Assembly (NCBI RefSeq): GCF_004340905.1
Contig: NZ_SLXD01000001.1
Location: 1-64,000, forward strand
Length of the DNA: 64,000 nucleotides
Origin: Rubrivivax gelatinosus
Lineage (GTDB): Bacteria; Pseudomonadota; Gammaproteobacteria; Burkholderiales; Burkholderiaceae_C
Direction: 5' to 3'
Shown: one piece after another, positions 1 to 13,635 of the stretch
How positions within the stretch are numbered: the stretch's first letter is position 1
Layout: every line of letters begins with the position of its first letter
Made by a program: the position numbers and the translations under genes
The notes under the pieces: model-generated
Database searches by the model: none
The model's input: the letters and a program-made list of their open reading frames with translations, nothing else
Told to the model about the DNA's origin: nothing

Positions 1-90
1 TTCATCGCCATCAGCGTCTCCTCGTGAGCGGTGCTGCCAGCGTAGAAGTTCACTGGCTCACTGCGTGAGACTGCTGAGGCACGTTGCTAA

Positions 91-537
91 TCAGGTCGGG
101 TCTTCGAGCAGGCTGAGTGAGGTCGGGCCATCGTCGAAGCCGATCTCGGTGATGGTCCGGCCCTCGACGACGTGGCGGGCGGTGACGAATACGCCCTCGC
201 CGACATGAAAGCATGTGCCGATTCCCTGCGCGCCGTCGAGGCCCTCGGTCGCAATGAATGCGACGCAACCCCGGTACTTCATGAACGCGTCATTGCCCCA
301 GCGTGTCGCCGGGTCCCGAAGGATCCCAACCTGCTTCATCGTTGCCATGGCCGTGATGTACCCATCCATTCTTACGCGAAGCAAGCAGGGCCCATCGTGA
401 CAGTACCGGCATTGGACTCTTACTCTGCCGTAGTCGGCAATGTGACCCATATCGGCCATTGCGCGCAGGCCTGCCGAAGACAGCAACCGCTGTGGCGCCG
501 AACTCCTCCAACCAAATTGAACTTCAGCTTCCTGCAC
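91..537 (-). pseudogene. Trypsin-like serine protease fragment
   Basis: The last third of this 148-residue frame contains GIGTCFHVGEGVFVTARHVV, the N-terminal strand and catalytic-histidine motif (TARHV) of trypsin/HtrA-fold proteases. The frame stops 20 residues later, so the Asp and Ser of the triad are missing. A more natural start may be the Met at 282, just before the protease homology; the region before it has a CRYCHDGPC cluster that I do not recognise. Beyond the stop another minus-strand frame opens from about 87 to the window edge, with a possible GTG at 53, so a frameshift or a new gene is possible. GC is about 58%, clearly below the core genes. I read it as a broken accessory gene; the missing upstream context keeps this uncertain. 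Confidence 0.45.
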
Positions 538-818
538 CTTTCAGTCGCCGAGGAAGGATGCGCGTAGGGCAGCCATGGGTCGGCAGCGCCGGTTCGCAGT
601 CGGCGAGAGCTGCCGCTGGCCGGTCGCGAGGTGCGGGCCCCGACAGGGTCGCCGACCTGATCGCCCGTACGACAGCTTTCGAAGGCACCGCGGCCAGCCG
701 CCCAAACGGCACCGGATGGCAGGTTCGGGCAGTCAACGCCGTTCAGCGGCCGGATCCTAGGTGACGCCAGCCAGTCTATTGCTGACCTTCCTCCACCCAG
801 ACAGCAGCCCAGGCCCCC
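538..818. other. Intergenic region without recognised gene
   Basis: About 280 bases between the protease fragment and the 3' end of the helicase gene. Short frames exist on both strands but their translations are Arg/Pro-rich with no recognisable motif. I see no tRNA, convincing terminator or repeat here. Confidence 0.4.
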
Positions 819-3800
819 TCACGCACCCCTCAACACACTGAACTCCCTGAACCATCTCGCCGGCAGCGCCGCCACCAAGCGCCACACGATGCTCATCGGT
901 CGATCCCCTTCCGCCGATTCCAGCACCACCCGCCCGCATGCCCGATAAGGCTCGCCCTTGCGCGGCCGCACGAACAGCTGGAACTGCCAGCCATTGGCCG
1001 CGCTGTCCAGGTAGCGCCGCCCGCCTGGCGTGTCGGGGCCGGCGCTGTTCTGGCTCTGCCAGTGGAAGCGCTCGGCGCTGATGGCGTAGTCACGGTAGGC
1101 GATGCGGTCGTGGTAGCCGGCGCTCTTGTCGAGGGTGACGAACAGCAGCTCGGTCTTGCGCTCGGCCAGCGGCAGCACCCCTGCCTGGAACGGTGCGCGG
1201 CGGCTGGCCGTCAACCAGCCCACCGCCGTCAGCACCTCGCGCACGCCGTAGGCGGCATGCAGGCACAGCGGCGTGTCTTCCAGACCTGGTACGGGCTGCG
1301 GGTTCAGGTTGCTGCGCGCCTGCAGCAGGGCCGACAACTCGGTCAGCTCGTCGCCGATGGCCGGGTGGGCGGCCAGGCGCTGCGCAAAGGCATCCGGCCC
1401 GGCAGCCTGGCGCTGGCCGCCGTCGATCTGGTACGCCAGCATCTGCACCTGAGTACGCAGCAGCGATGCGGCTCGCGGGCCGTCTGCCGCCGGTTGGGCT
1501 GCCGAAGCGGCCGGCGGCTGCTCCGCCAGCCGTGCCGGCAGGCTGCGGGCGGCCGCCATCGTCGCCAGGCGCGCGGGGTCGTCCACATGCAGCAGGTCGC
1601 CCAGTCGCCGGCTGAAGTAGTCCTCTTCCGGACCGGGCTCGGCCACCAGCAGGCCGGCGTCGCGGCGCAGCGCCGTCCAGCCGCTGCGGCCCTGGCCGGT
1701 GCCGCTGCGGTAAACGTCCTCCAGCTCCAGCGCCTGGTCGTGCAGAAATTCGGCCAGCCGCACCGTGCGGCCCTTCAGCGCCGCATAGCTCTGCAGCTCG
1801 GCCTTCAGCCTGCGCCAGTTCTGCGCCGTCAGCGCACGCAGGCTCTGCAGCACCTGCTCGCGTGTCTGGCGCTGCAGGTGGATGTGGCAGCCGGGCGGCA
1901 GGCTGCCGAAGCCTTGCTCCACACCGTCCACCAGTTCGCGGCGTGACAGGCCGGTCAGGCCGGACAGCAGGCGGTCGAAACGGAAGTCGGCGCGGTGCTG
2001 GCCCACGAAGTCCAGCACCAGGCAGCTCTCCTTGCCCGGCGCCAGCCGCAGGCCACGGCCGATCTGCTGCTGGAACAGCACCGGGCTTTGCGTGGGCCGC
2101 AGCAACAGCAGCGTGTCCACCATCGGCAGGTCCACGCCTTCGTTGTAGAGGTCCACGGTCACCAGCGCGCACAGCTCGCCGCTTTGCAGCCGCTGCGGCG
2201 CGCGGCGGCGTTCTTCGGCATCGGTGCTGCCCACCACGCAGGCCGCGGCCAGGCCGGCGCGGTTGAGCCAGTCGGTCATGAACTGCGCGTGTGCCACCGA
2301 CACGCAGAACACGATGGCCCGGCTGCGCGCCGCGTCCGACGCCAGCCGCCGCCACTCGTTGACCACCAGGCGGGCGCGCACGTCGTTGGCGGTGACCAGT
2401 TTGTCCAGCGCCTCGCGCTCGCCCGGCTTGTCCCAGGGCACGGCCGAGAAGTCGGTGGTGTCGTCGCAGGCGTAGTACTCGAAGGGCGCCAACAGCTGCA
2501 GGTCCAGCGCATGCCACAGGCGCAGCTCCACCGCCGGGCTGCCGTCGGGGCGGGCGTCGAAGTAGCGCGCAATCGGCTGGCCATCGCTGCGCTCGGGCGT
2601 GGCGGTCAGGCCCAGCAGCAGGCGCGGGCGCACCGCGCTGGCGAAGGCGTCGAAGCGCTCGGCCGCCAGGCGGTGGCATTCGTCGATCACGACGGTGTGC
2701 CAGTGCTCGGCGCCCCTGCTTGCCACCAGATCGCGGCTGGTCACGCTGTCGATGGTGGCGAACAGGTGGTCCAGGCGCTGCGGCTGGTGGCTGCCCGTCA
2801 GCAGCTCGCCGAACTCCGGGTCGCGCAGCACCTCGCGGTAGGTGCGCAGCGCCTGGCGCAGGATCTCCTCGCGATGGGCCACGAACAGCAGCCGCGGCCG
2901 CCCGCCTTCGGCTTGGCAGGTGCGGCGGTAGTCGAAGGCGGCCACCACGGTCTTGCCGGTGCCGGTGGCCGCCACCAGCAGGTTGCGCATGCGGCCGCGG
3001 GCGCGTTCGGCTTCGAGCTGCTCCAGCATCTCCTGCTGGTAGGCCTTGGGCTGCAGGTCGAAGAAGCTGACGGGGGTCGACGTCTCGGCGCCGAAGGACT
3101 CGCGGCCCAGCGCGGCGGCCAGCGCCCGGCGGTGGCCTGCGTCGTCGGGGTCATAACGCTGGAACTCGCTGTCGGCCCACAAGGTCTCGAAGTGGGCCAC
3201 GGCGCGCGCGAACAGCGCCTCCTGCCCACGCTGCGCCAGCTTCACCGTCCATTCCAGCCCACCGGTGAGTGCGGCGCCGGACAGATTGGCGCTGCCGACG
3301 TAGGCCGAGCCGAAGCCGGTCTTGCGGTGGAACAGCCAGGCCTTGGCGTGCAGCCGCGTGCGCCGGCCATCCAGCGACACCCGCAGCTCGCAGCCGGGCA
3401 GCCGGGCCAGCTCGTCCAGTGCGCGGGCCTCGGTGGCGCCGGTGTAGGTGGTGGTCAGGATGCGCAGCCGCGTCGCCGGCCTGGCCCGGGCGCCAAGCGC
3501 GGTGATCTGCTGCAGCACGTCCTGCAGCTTGCGCACGCCCGACACGGTGATGAAGCTGACCAGGATGTCCACCTGGTCGCTGGAGGCGAGTTCGCGCCGG
3601 ATCTCCTGCAGCAGCGACGGCGATCCCTTGCCGGCGGTGAACAGCCAGGGCACGGCCAGGCCGATCTCGGGCGGCAGCGCGAACTGCCCGTCGCGCTGCA
3701 CCGCGCGCAGCACGCGCAACGGCGGCGACAGCAGGTCGACCGCGCCATCCGGGGTGCCGCTGGCCGCGCCGGGGGAGTCGCGCTGCAGCCGGCGTCGCAG

Positions 3801-4031
3801 CATCACCAGCAGGTCGTTCACCAGCGCCAGCTGCTGCCGGGCCCTGTCGGGGTCGTCGCCGGGCAGGTCGTCGAGGATGGCCGCCAGCTGGCGCGAGACG
3901 GACTCGGCCAGTGCCTCGCCAACCTCGCCGTTCAGCGCCCTCACGTCGGCACGGTCGGCGCCGATACCGGCCAGCGACCGGGCCAGACTTTCGGTCAGCA
4001 GTTGGTCGTAAAGGCCGTCCGGTAATGCCAT
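819..4031 (-). CDS. PLD-nuclease / DEAH helicase / DUF3427 protein
   Basis: A 1070-residue multidomain superfamily II helicase. I start at MALPDG (4031), because the 27 residues upstream in the longer frame are low-complexity and unlike the family. Residues about 150-290 form a phospholipase-D-type nuclease domain, with H228/K230 of the HxK motif and GSAN at 246-249; the usual Asp after HxK is a His. The helicase follows: Walker A ATGTGKT (355-361), DECH (450-453), TATPE (476-480) and motif VI QQIGRGLR (655-662). The C-terminal 200 residues resemble DUF3427. PLD-helicase-DUF3427 proteins occur patchily in bacteria, often among defence genes, but a defence role here is inference. It lies just downstream of a tRNA 3' end beside a broken protease, as in an integrated island. 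Confidence 0.85.
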   Translation of the reverse strand: MALPDGLYDQLLTESLARSLAGIGADRADVRALNGEVGEALAESVSRQLAAILDDLPGDDPDRARQQLALVNDLLVMLRRRLQRDSPGAASGTPDGAVDLLSPPLRVLRAVQRDGQFALPPEIGLAVPWLFTAGKGSPSLLQEIRRELASSDQVDILVSFITVSGVRKLQDVLQQITALGARARPATRLRILTTTYTGATEARALDELARLPGCELRVSLDGRRTRLHAKAWLFHRKTGFGSAYVGSANLSGAALTGGLEWTVKLAQRGQEALFARAVAHFETLWADSEFQRYDPDDAGHRRALAAALGRESFGAETSTPVSFFDLQPKAYQQEMLEQLEAERARGRMRNLLVAATGTGKTVVAAFDYRRTCQAEGGRPRLLFVAHREEILRQALRTYREVLRDPEFGELLTGSHQPQRLDHLFATIDSVTSRDLVASRGAEHWHTVVIDECHRLAAERFDAFASAVRPRLLLGLTATPERSDGQPIARYFDARPDGSPAVELRLWHALDLQLLAPFEYYACDDTTDFSAVPWDKPGEREALDKLVTANDVRARLVVNEWRRLASDAARSRAIVFCVSVAHAQFMTDWLNRAGLAAACVVGSTDAEERRRAPQRLQSGELCALVTVDLYNEGVDLPMVDTLLLLRPTQSPVLFQQQIGRGLRLAPGKESCLVLDFVGQHRADFRFDRLLSGLTGLSRRELVDGVEQGFGSLPPGCHIHLQRQTREQVLQSLRALTAQNWRRLKAELQSYAALKGRTVRLAEFLHDQALELEDVYRSGTGQGRSGWTALRRDAGLLVAEPGPEEDYFSRRLGDLLHVDDPARLATMAAARSLPARLAEQPPAASAAQPAADGPRAASLLRTQVQMLAYQIDGGQRQAAGPDAFAQRLAAHPAIGDELTELSALLQARSNLNPQPVPGLEDTPLCLHAAYGVREVLTAVGWLTASRRAPFQAGVLPLAERKTELLFVTLDKSAGYHDRIAYRDYAISAERFHWQSQNSAGPDTPGGRRYLDSAANGWQFQLFVRPRKGEPYRACGRVVLESAEGDRPMSIVWRLVAALPARWFREFSVLRGA

Positions 4032-4471
4032 CGTGGGCTCTGCTCCCTCGGGACACGGTTGTACCAGGGTGCCCGTGGCCGCCATTTGCCGGCGACCAGC
4101 CTGTCCCGCCATCGAGCGGCAACCTCTGCAGGGCGGCGCTGGCTTTTCATCATGGCGATAACGCAGCCGCCGGGATGCAGATCGTGCTCAAGCGGACCAC
4201 CCCAGGCCGGATGGCCGCAACCGGGCGCCAGCGCAGCTGCGCTGGCGCAGGACTCCGCGCGGATGCGCGCGATGTTCATGGCTGCCACCCGGATTTCACC
4301 GCAGTGCACGGCAGGCTGGCCGATGCGCAGCAGACGCTGAACGCCATCGGCGGGTCTTGATCAGGGCGTGGGCCGGCAGGACCGGACGAGCGGGCATCTG
4401 CCTCAGGACTGGCAGCAGTTGGAAGATTGTTTCGCGCGGTCAGTGGTCACTACCGCAGAACACCTTGCAAC
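4032..4471. other. Intergenic region between helicase gene and tRNA
   Basis: About 440 bases with no supported gene. Weak frames on both strands give low-complexity translations. It holds the upstream region of the helicase gene and a perfect 24-base palindrome (4225-4248). Confidence 0.4.
4225..4248. repeat. Perfect 24-bp palindrome
   Basis: Arm GCGCCAGCGCAG is followed directly by its exact reverse complement, with no loop. It lies about 190 bases upstream of the helicase start and 220 bases from the tRNA 3' end. It could be a protein-binding site or a cruciform; no T-run follows, so it is not a standard terminator. Confidence 0.7.
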
Positions 4472-4548
4472 TGGTAGGCCGTCGGGGGCTCGAACCCCGG
4501 ACCAAAGGATTATGAGTCCTCTGCTCTAACCGACTGAGCTAACGGCCC
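4472..4548 (-). tRNA. tRNA with CAU anticodon, probably tRNA-Ile2
   Basis: A 77-nt cloverleaf including an encoded CCA. The acceptor stem GGGCCGT/ACGGCCT has a G-U first pair and A discriminator; the D arm is GCTC..GAGC, the anticodon stem GAGGA/TCCTT with loop CTCATAA, and the T arm CGGGG-TTCGAAC-CCCCG. CAU can mean initiator Met, elongator Met or lysidine-modified Ile2. The TTAGCTCAG D region and GAGGACTCATAATCC arm are closest to Ile2. Its 3' end faces the accessory region at 1-4471, so it could be an integration site. Confidence 0.9.
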
Positions 4549-4569
4549 CCGCGCGCAAAGACGGCGATT

Positions 4570-8256
<3,687 letters not shown>

Positions 8257-8381
8257 CCGAACTCCCGAATCGGGGTACCGGTGCGTGCACCCCGTTTGTA
8301 TCGCCTCCGGCCTGCGTCTGTTGCGCCGAGTCCGTACCGGAGAAGACGGTGGCCGATAGAGAACCGCCCACGGCCTGGACG

Positions 8382-8421
8382 AGTTATACCGGCCACCCGT
8401 TACAGCGTGTACCGGGTGGCC
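8382..8421 (-). promoter_or_regulatory. Sensor-kinase promoter with inverted-repeat operator
   Basis: A perfect inverted repeat has arms GGCCACCCG (8391-8399) and CGGGTGGCC (8413-8421) around 13 bases. On the minus strand it is followed at once by TATAAC (rc of 8383-8388), a good -10 element. The repeat covers the spacer and -35 region, as a regulator site would. The proposed start codon lies about 125 bases downstream. No regulator is identified. Confidence 0.5.
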
Positions 8422-8501
8422 CCCCGATGGGCCTGACAAATCTCAATGCGAATGGGCAATCCCTCACGGGGGCCTCGCATGGGCGGGGCCGACAGAGGCC
8501 C

Positions 8502-9527
8502 TCAGCGCGACGACAGCGCGTTGCCCACCAGCCGGGCCGTGATGTCGACGATGCGGATCATGCGGTCGTAGGCCATGCGCGTCGGGCCGATGACGCCCAG
8601 CGTGCCGACGATGCGGCCGTCGACCTCGTAGGGCGCGGTGACGACCGACAGTTCCTCGAACGGCACGACCTGGCTCTCGCCGCCGATGTAGATGCGCACG
8701 CCCTCCGCACGGCTGCTGACGTCGAGCAGCCGCATCAGCTCGGTCTTGTGCTCGAAGACGTCGAACAGCCGGCGCAGCCCGGCCATGTCGTGGCCCAGGT
8801 CCTGCACGCCCAGCAGGTTGTGCTCGCCGGAGACGACGACGTTCTCGCTTCGGCCGGCCAGCTCTTCGCCGGCCTGCACCGCGGCCTGCATCAGCTGGGC
8901 GATCTCGCCGCGCAGCGCGTCGACCTCGTGTTTCAGGCGCTCGCGCACCTCCTCGATCGCCAGCCCGGTGTAGTGCGCGTTGAGGAAGTTCGTGGCCTCG
9001 ACGAGTTCGGTCTGGCTGTAGTCGCGCGCGGTGAAGATGACGCGGTTCTGCACGTCGCCGTCGGGCGCCACCAGGATCACCAGCACGCGGCGCTCGCCCA
9101 GGCGCAGGAACTCGATGTGGTGGATCAACCCGGCCTTGCGCGGCGCGCTGACGACGCCGACGAAGCTCGACAGGTTGGACAGCAGCGAGGCCGCCTGGGC
9201 GATGACACGCTGCGGCTGGTCGGGATGCAGCTGCTCGCGCGCGGCGGCCAGCTCGGGCGCGACGGTCTGCAGGTCGATCGGCCGCGCGGTGAGCATCGTG
9301 TCGACGAACAGCCGGTAGCCGCGCGCCGTGGGGATGCGGCCGGCGCTGGTGTGAGGGCTGGCGATGAGGCCGAGTTCTTCGAGGTCGGCCATCACGTTGC
9401 GGATCGTCGCCGGCGACAGGTCCAGCCCGGAGGCGCGCGACAGCGTGCGCGACCCCACCGGCTGGCCGTCGGCGATGTAGCGCTCCACGAGGGCTTTCAG
9501 CAGCGTCTTGGCGCGGTCGTCGAGCAT
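8502..9527 (-). CDS. hrcA: Heat-inducible transcription repressor HrcA
   Basis: A 341-residue HrcA of normal length. The N-terminal winged helix includes [17 protein letters not shown] and the [18 protein letters not shown] segment that marks the family; a GAF-like domain follows and the C-terminal [13 protein letters not shown] is also diagnostic. HrcA represses groESL/dnaK-type operons at CIRCE elements. No CIRCE (TTAGCACTC-N9-GAGTGCTAA) lies upstream of it here, so its targets are elsewhere. It is divergent from nadK, with 38 bases between start codons, an arrangement common in Burkholderiales. Confidence 0.97.
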   Translation of the reverse strand: MLDDRAKTLLKALVERYIADGQPVGSRTLSRASGLDLSPATIRNVMADLEELGLIASPHTSAGRIPTARGYRLFVDTMLTARPIDLQTVAPELAAAREQLHPDQPQRVIAQAASLLSNLSSFVGVVSAPRKAGLIHHIEFLRLGERRVLVILVAPDGDVQNRVIFTARDYSQTELVEATNFLNAHYTGLAIEEVRERLKHEVDALRGEIAQLMQAAVQAGEELAGRSENVVVSGEHNLLGVQDLGHDMAGLRRLFDVFEHKTELMRLLDVSSRAEGVRIYIGGESQVVPFEELSVVTAPYEVDGRIVGTLGVIGPTRMAYDRMIRIVDITARLVGNALSSR

Positions 9528-9540
9528 GGTTTCGGATTGT

Positions 9541-9557
9541 AGGGAGCAGTTTTCCCT
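9541..9557. promoter_or_regulatory. Small inverted repeat between hrcA and nadK
   Basis: AGGGA (9541-9545) and TCCCT (9553-9557) form an inverted repeat in the 38-base divergent promoter region, next to an AT-rich TATGGTGTAAT that may hold a -10 element for nadK. This could be an operator shared by both genes, but the arms are short. Confidence 0.25.
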
Positions 9558-9565
9558 ATGGTGTA

Positions 9566-10450
9566 ATGCGCCGCATGCCGGCCCCGTTCCGCCACGCTGC
9601 CATCGTCGGAAAGTACCAGGCCCAGGGCATCGCCCCGGTGCTGATGGAGATCGCCCGTTTCCTGCAGGAGCAGGACGTGGCGGTGTACTTCGAGCGCGAG
9701 ACGGCCGAGGCGACCGGCATCACCGAATTTGGCGCCCACGACGCGCCGGCGCTGGGCGAATGCTGTGACTTCGCCGTCGTCGTCGGTGGCGACGGCACGA
9801 TGCTCGGCATCGCCCGCGAGTTCTCGCGCCACAACCTGCCGCTGGTGGGCATCAACCAGGGCCGGCTGGGTTTCATCACCGACGTGCCGGTGGGCCAGTA
9901 CAAGGAAGCGCTGGCGACGATGATCGCCGGCGACTACGAGGAAGAGCACCGCTCGATGCTGGAGGGCCAGGTCTTCCGCAACGGCCTGCACGTCCACGAG
10001 GCGCTGTCGCTCAACGACGTGGTGGTGGCCCGCGGCGTGACGGCCAGCATGGTCGAGCTGCGGGTCGACGTCGACGACGACTTCGTCGCCAACCTGCGCT
10101 GCGACGGCCTGATCATCGCCACGCCCACCGGCTCCACCGCCTACGCGCTGTCGGCCGGCGGGCCCATCCTGCATCCGGGCATCGCCGGGCTGGTGTTCGC
10201 GCCGATCGCCTCGCACACGCTGTCCAACCGGCCGATCGTGCTGCCCGACAGCGCGACGGTGCGCATCACGCTGGTCGCCGGGCGCGACGCCTCGGCGCAC
10301 TTCGACATGCACAGCCTGGCCAGCCTGGCGCACGGCGACTGCGTGCAGGTGCGGCGCTCGGCCTACAAGGTGCGTTTCCTTCATCCGCGCGGCTGGAGCT
10401 ACTACGCCACGCTGCGCCGCAAGCTGCGCTGGTACGAAGGCGTGGTCTAG
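9566..10450 (+). CDS. nadK: NAD kinase
   Basis: 294 residues; phosphorylates NAD+ to NADP+ using ATP or polyphosphate. The catalytic GGDGT motif is at residues 74-78, followed by [12 protein letters not shown] and [15 protein letters not shown], the conserved substrate-binding segments. A second Met at 9575 is also a possible start and gives a more typical N-terminus. It is first in a plus-strand operon: the recN start lies 3 bases after the stop. Confidence 0.97.
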   Translation: MRRMPAPFRHAAIVGKYQAQGIAPVLMEIARFLQEQDVAVYFERETAEATGITEFGAHDAPALGECCDFAVVVGGDGTMLGIAREFSRHNLPLVGINQGRLGFITDVPVGQYKEALATMIAGDYEEEHRSMLEGQVFRNGLHVHEALSLNDVVVARGVTASMVELRVDVDDDFVANLRCDGLIIATPTGSTAYALSAGGPILHPGIAGLVFAPIASHTLSNRPIVLPDSATVRITLVAGRDASAHFDMHSLASLAHGDCVQVRRSAYKVRFLHPRGWSYYATLRRKLRWYEGVV

Positions 10451-10452
10451 AG

Positions 10453-12111
10453 ATGCTGCGCCGTCTTTCTCTTCGCGACGTCGTCATCGTCGAACGCCTG
10501 GAGATCGAGCTCGACGCCGGCTTCAGCGTGCTCACCGGCGAGACCGGTGCCGGCAAGTCCATCCTGATCGACGCGCTGCAGCTGGCGCTGGGCGCACGCG
10601 GCGACGCCGCGCTGGTGCGCGAAGGCGCGGCGCGCGCCGAGGTGGCCGCCGAGTTCGACGCCCCGGCCTCGCTGGCCGCCTGGCTGGACGAAGCCGGTTT
10701 CGCCGCCGAGCCGACGCTGCTGCTGCGCCGCACGATCGACGCCCAGGGCAAGAGCCGGGCGTGGATCAACGGCAGCCCGGCCACCGTGACGCAGCTGCGC
10801 GAGGCCGCCGACCACCTCGTCGACATCCACGGCCAGCACGCCTGGCAGAGCCTGACACGCCCGGCCGCGGTGCGTGCGCTGCTCGACGCCCAGGCCGGCG
10901 CCGACACCCGCGCGATGGCCGCACGCTGGGCCGCCTGGCGCCAGGCACTGGCCGCGCTGGACGCCGCCCGCGCGCAGCGCGACACGCTGGAGCGTGAACG
11001 CGAGCGCCTGGCCTGGCAGATCGCCGAACTCGACAAGCTCGCCCCCGGCGAACACGAGTGGGACGAGCTGAACGCCGAACACCAGCGGCTGGCGCACGGC
11101 CAGGCGCTGCTCGACGGCGCCCGCGCGGCGCTGGACGCCACCGCCGAAGGCGAACCCTCGGCCGACGCGCTGATCTCGCGCGCCATCGACGCGCTGGAGG
11201 AAGTGCAGCGTTACGACGCCGAGCTGGCCTCGGTCGTCGAGGTGCTGCGCGGCGCGCAGGCGCAGATCGAGGACGCGGCGCACACGCTGGGCGCCTATCT
11301 CGGCCGCCGCGAACCCGACCCCGAGCGTCTGGCCGAACTCGACACCCGCCTGGGCGCCTGGGTCTCGCTGGCGCGGCGCTACCGCCGCCAGCCGGCCGAG
11401 ATTCCGGCGCTGCTGGCCGGCTGGAAGGCCGAACTGGCGGCGCTGGACGCCGCGGCCGACCTGGACGCCCTGGAACGTGCCGCCGCCGAAGCCGAACGCG
11501 CCTGGCGCGACGAGGCCAAGAAGATCGGCCGCGCCCGCGCTAAGGCGGCGCCGAAGCTCGCCGACGCGGTGACGCAGGCGATGCAGCAGCTGGGCATGGC
11601 CGGCGGGCGTTTCGAGGTCGCGCTGCTGCCGCAGGACGAGCCGCAGGCCTTCGGGCTGGAGACGGTCGAGCTGCGTGTCGCCGGCCACGCCGGCAGCACG
11701 CCGCGCGCGATCGCCAAGGTGGCCTCGGGCGGCGAGCTGTCGCGCCTGGCGCTGGCGATCGCCGTGACGACCGCCGCCGCGGCGCCCGGCGACGGCGCGC
11801 AGACGCTGATCTTCGACGAGATCGACGCCGGTGTCGGCGGCGCCGTGGCCGACAGCGTCGGCCGGCTGATGAAGCAGCTCGGCGGCTCGACGCAGGTGCT
11901 GGCCGTCACCCACCTGGCGCAGGTCGCGGCCTGCGCCGACCACCATTTCGTCGTCGCCAAGGCGCTGCAGGGCAAGGCGACGGTCAGCGAGGTTCACGCC
12001 GTCACCGGCGAGGCACGTGTGGCCGAGGTCGCACGCATGCTCGGCGGCGAACGCCTGACCAGCACCAGCCGCGCCCACGCCGAAGCGATGCTGGCGGGGA
12101 ACAGCAGATGA
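10453..12111 (+). CDS. recN: DNA repair protein RecN
   Basis: 552 residues; SMC-like ATPase of recombinational double-strand-break repair. Walker A GETGAGKS is at 29-36. A long Ala/Glu/Arg-rich coiled coil fills the middle (about 150-390). The C-terminal ATPase half has the signature [12 protein letters not shown] and Walker [13 protein letters not shown], then the [14 protein letters not shown] segment. Its last 4 bases overlap the rapZ start (ATGA), suggesting translational coupling. Confidence 0.97.
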   Translation: MLRRLSLRDVVIVERLEIELDAGFSVLTGETGAGKSILIDALQLALGARGDAALVREGAARAEVAAEFDAPASLAAWLDEAGFAAEPTLLLRRTIDAQGKSRAWINGSPATVTQLREAADHLVDIHGQHAWQSLTRPAAVRALLDAQAGADTRAMAARWAAWRQALAALDAARAQRDTLERERERLAWQIAELDKLAPGEHEWDELNAEHQRLAHGQALLDGARAALDATAEGEPSADALISRAIDALEEVQRYDAELASVVEVLRGAQAQIEDAAHTLGAYLGRREPDPERLAELDTRLGAWVSLARRYRRQPAEIPALLAGWKAELAALDAAADLDALERAAAEAERAWRDEAKKIGRARAKAAPKLADAVTQAMQQLGMAGGRFEVALLPQDEPQAFGLETVELRVAGHAGSTPRAIAKVASGGELSRLALAIAVTTAAAAPGDGAQTLIFDEIDAGVGGAVADSVGRLMKQLGGSTQVLAVTHLAQVAACADHHFVVAKALQGKATVSEVHAVTGEARVAEVARMLGGERLTSTSRAHAEAMLAGNSR

Positions 12112-13031
12112 GCGGCTTCGTCGACCCGCCGCCCAGCGAATGGGCGCCGCTGCCCGACGGCAGCGGCAACGAGGTCTTCCTCGTCACCGGGATCTCGGGC
12201 TCGGGCAAGTCGATCGCCTTGCACGCGCTGGAGGACGCCGGCTACTTCTGCGTCGACAACCTGCCGCCCGAGCTGCTGCGCGAGTTCATCCGCCTGGAGC
12301 ACGAGCGCTGGACGCGGCGCGTGGCGGTGGCGGTGGACGTGCGCACCGTCGGTTCGCTGCCGCTGCTGCCGCCGCTGATCGACGCGCTGCGTGCCGAAGG
12401 GCTGAAGGTGCGCTCGCTGTTCCTGGACGCCAGCACCGACGCGCTGGTGCGGCGTTTCTCCGAGACGCGCCGGCCGCACCCGCTGTCCTCGGTGCCGGCC
12501 GGCGGCGACGCCTCGCGCGCGCTGGTCGAGGCGATCGAGCTCGAGCGCGAGCTGCTCGCCGGGCTGCGCGAGAAGTCCACCGTCATCGACACCAGCCAGC
12601 TGCGCCCCGGCGTGCTGCGCGCCTGGGTGCGCGGGCTGGCCGGCGCACGCGAGTCGGCGCTGACCCTGGTCTTCGAGAGCTTCGCCTTCAAGCAGGGCGT
12701 GCCGCTGGACGCCGACTTCGTCTTCGACCTGCGGGCGCTGCCCAACCCGTACTACGTGCGTGAACTGCGTGCGCTGAGCGGGCGCGACGAGCCGGTGGCG
12801 GCCTACCTGCGGGCGCAGAGCGACGCCGCCGAGATGCTCGAGCAGATCGCCACCTTCATCGAACGCTGGCTGCCGTCGTTCGAGGACAACCAGCGCAGCT
12901 ACCTGACGGTCGCGCTGGGCTGCACCGGCGGCCAGCACCGCTCGGTCTACGGCGTCGAGCAGCTGGCGCGGCGCTTCGAAGGCCGCCAGGCGACCTTGAT
13001 CCGCCACCGCGAACTGGACGCCCGTGGCTGA
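12108..13031 (+). CDS. rapZ: RNase adapter protein RapZ
   Basis: 307 residues, slightly longer than typical because of a 20-residue N-terminal extension before the P-loop GISGSGKS (28-35). The family hallmarks are present: [15 protein letters not shown] and the C-terminal [12 protein letters not shown] with its conserved Cys and His. In enterobacteria RapZ guides RNase E to the GlmZ sRNA; in Burkholderiales the partner is not settled. Overlaps recN by 4 and the next gene by 8 bases. Confidence 0.95.
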   Translation: MSGFVDPPPSEWAPLPDGSGNEVFLVTGISGSGKSIALHALEDAGYFCVDNLPPELLREFIRLEHERWTRRVAVAVDVRTVGSLPLLPPLIDALRAEGLKVRSLFLDASTDALVRRFSETRRPHPLSSVPAGGDASRALVEAIELERELLAGLREKSTVIDTSQLRPGVLRAWVRGLAGARESALTLVFESFAFKQGVPLDADFVFDLRALPNPYYVRELRALSGRDEPVAAYLRAQSDAAEMLEQIATFIERWLPSFEDNQRSYLTVALGCTGGQHRSVYGVEQLARRFEGRQATLIRHRELDARG

Positions 13032-13635
13032 ACCGCTGCCGCTGTTCCCGCTGCAGGCCGTGCTCTTCCCCGGCGGGCTGGTGGGGCTGAAGGTCTTCGA
13101 GGCGCGTTACCTGGATCTCGTCGCCCGCTGCCTGCGCGAAGGCACCGGCTTCGGCATCGTCTGCCTGCAGCAGGGGCGCGAGACGGGCAGCGCGGCGCAG
13201 GGCGTGAAGCTCGAACGCGTCGGCGTCGTCGTGCGGCTCGACGAGGTCGACGCCGACGGCCCCGGGCTGCTGCGCGTGCGCGGCACCGGGCTGGAACGTT
13301 TCCGACTCACCGGCAAGCCCGGGCAGCAGGCCGACGGGCTGTGGACCTGCGAGGTCGAGGACATCGCCGCCGACGCCTTGCGCGCGCCGGGCGAGGCAAT
13401 GCAGCCGACCGTGCAGGCGCTGCAGGAGGCGATCCGCAAGCTCGACGAACAAGGCCACCAGCCGTTTGCCGAGCCCTACCGCTTCGACGACGCCGGCTGG
13501 GTGGCCAACCGCTGGTGCGAGCTGCTGCCGGTGCCGCTGTCGGCCAAGCAGAAGCTGATGGAACTGGAAGACCCGGTGATCCGGCTGTCGATCGTCGACG
13601 GCTATCTGCGCGACAAGTCGATCGTCATCGGCTGA
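13024..13635 (+). CDS. Lon N-terminal substrate-binding domain protein
   Basis: 203 residues from a GTG inside the end of rapZ. It matches the N-terminal (LAN) domain of Lon protease: [20 protein letters not shown] near the start and [13 protein letters not shown] after it. There is no ATPase or peptidase domain, so it is a stand-alone substrate-binding-type protein of unknown partner. The GTG start, 8-base overlap and position suggest expression with nadK-recN-rapZ. Its 3' end overlaps the convergent mutY gene by 11 bases. Confidence 0.9.
   Translation: MAEPLPLFPLQAVLFPGGLVGLKVFEARYLDLVARCLREGTGFGIVCLQQGRETGSAAQGVKLERVGVVVRLDEVDADGPGLLRVRGTGLERFRLTGKPGQQADGLWTCEVEDIAADALRAPGEAMQPTVQALQEAIRKLDEQGHQPFAEPYRFDDAGWVANRWCELLPVPLSAKQKLMELEDPVIRLSIVDGYLRDKSIVIG

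Noticed and set aside
9528..9565. Possible CIRCE element before hrcA
   Set aside because: The inverted repeat has short arms and does not match TTAGCACTC-N9-GAGTGCTAA.
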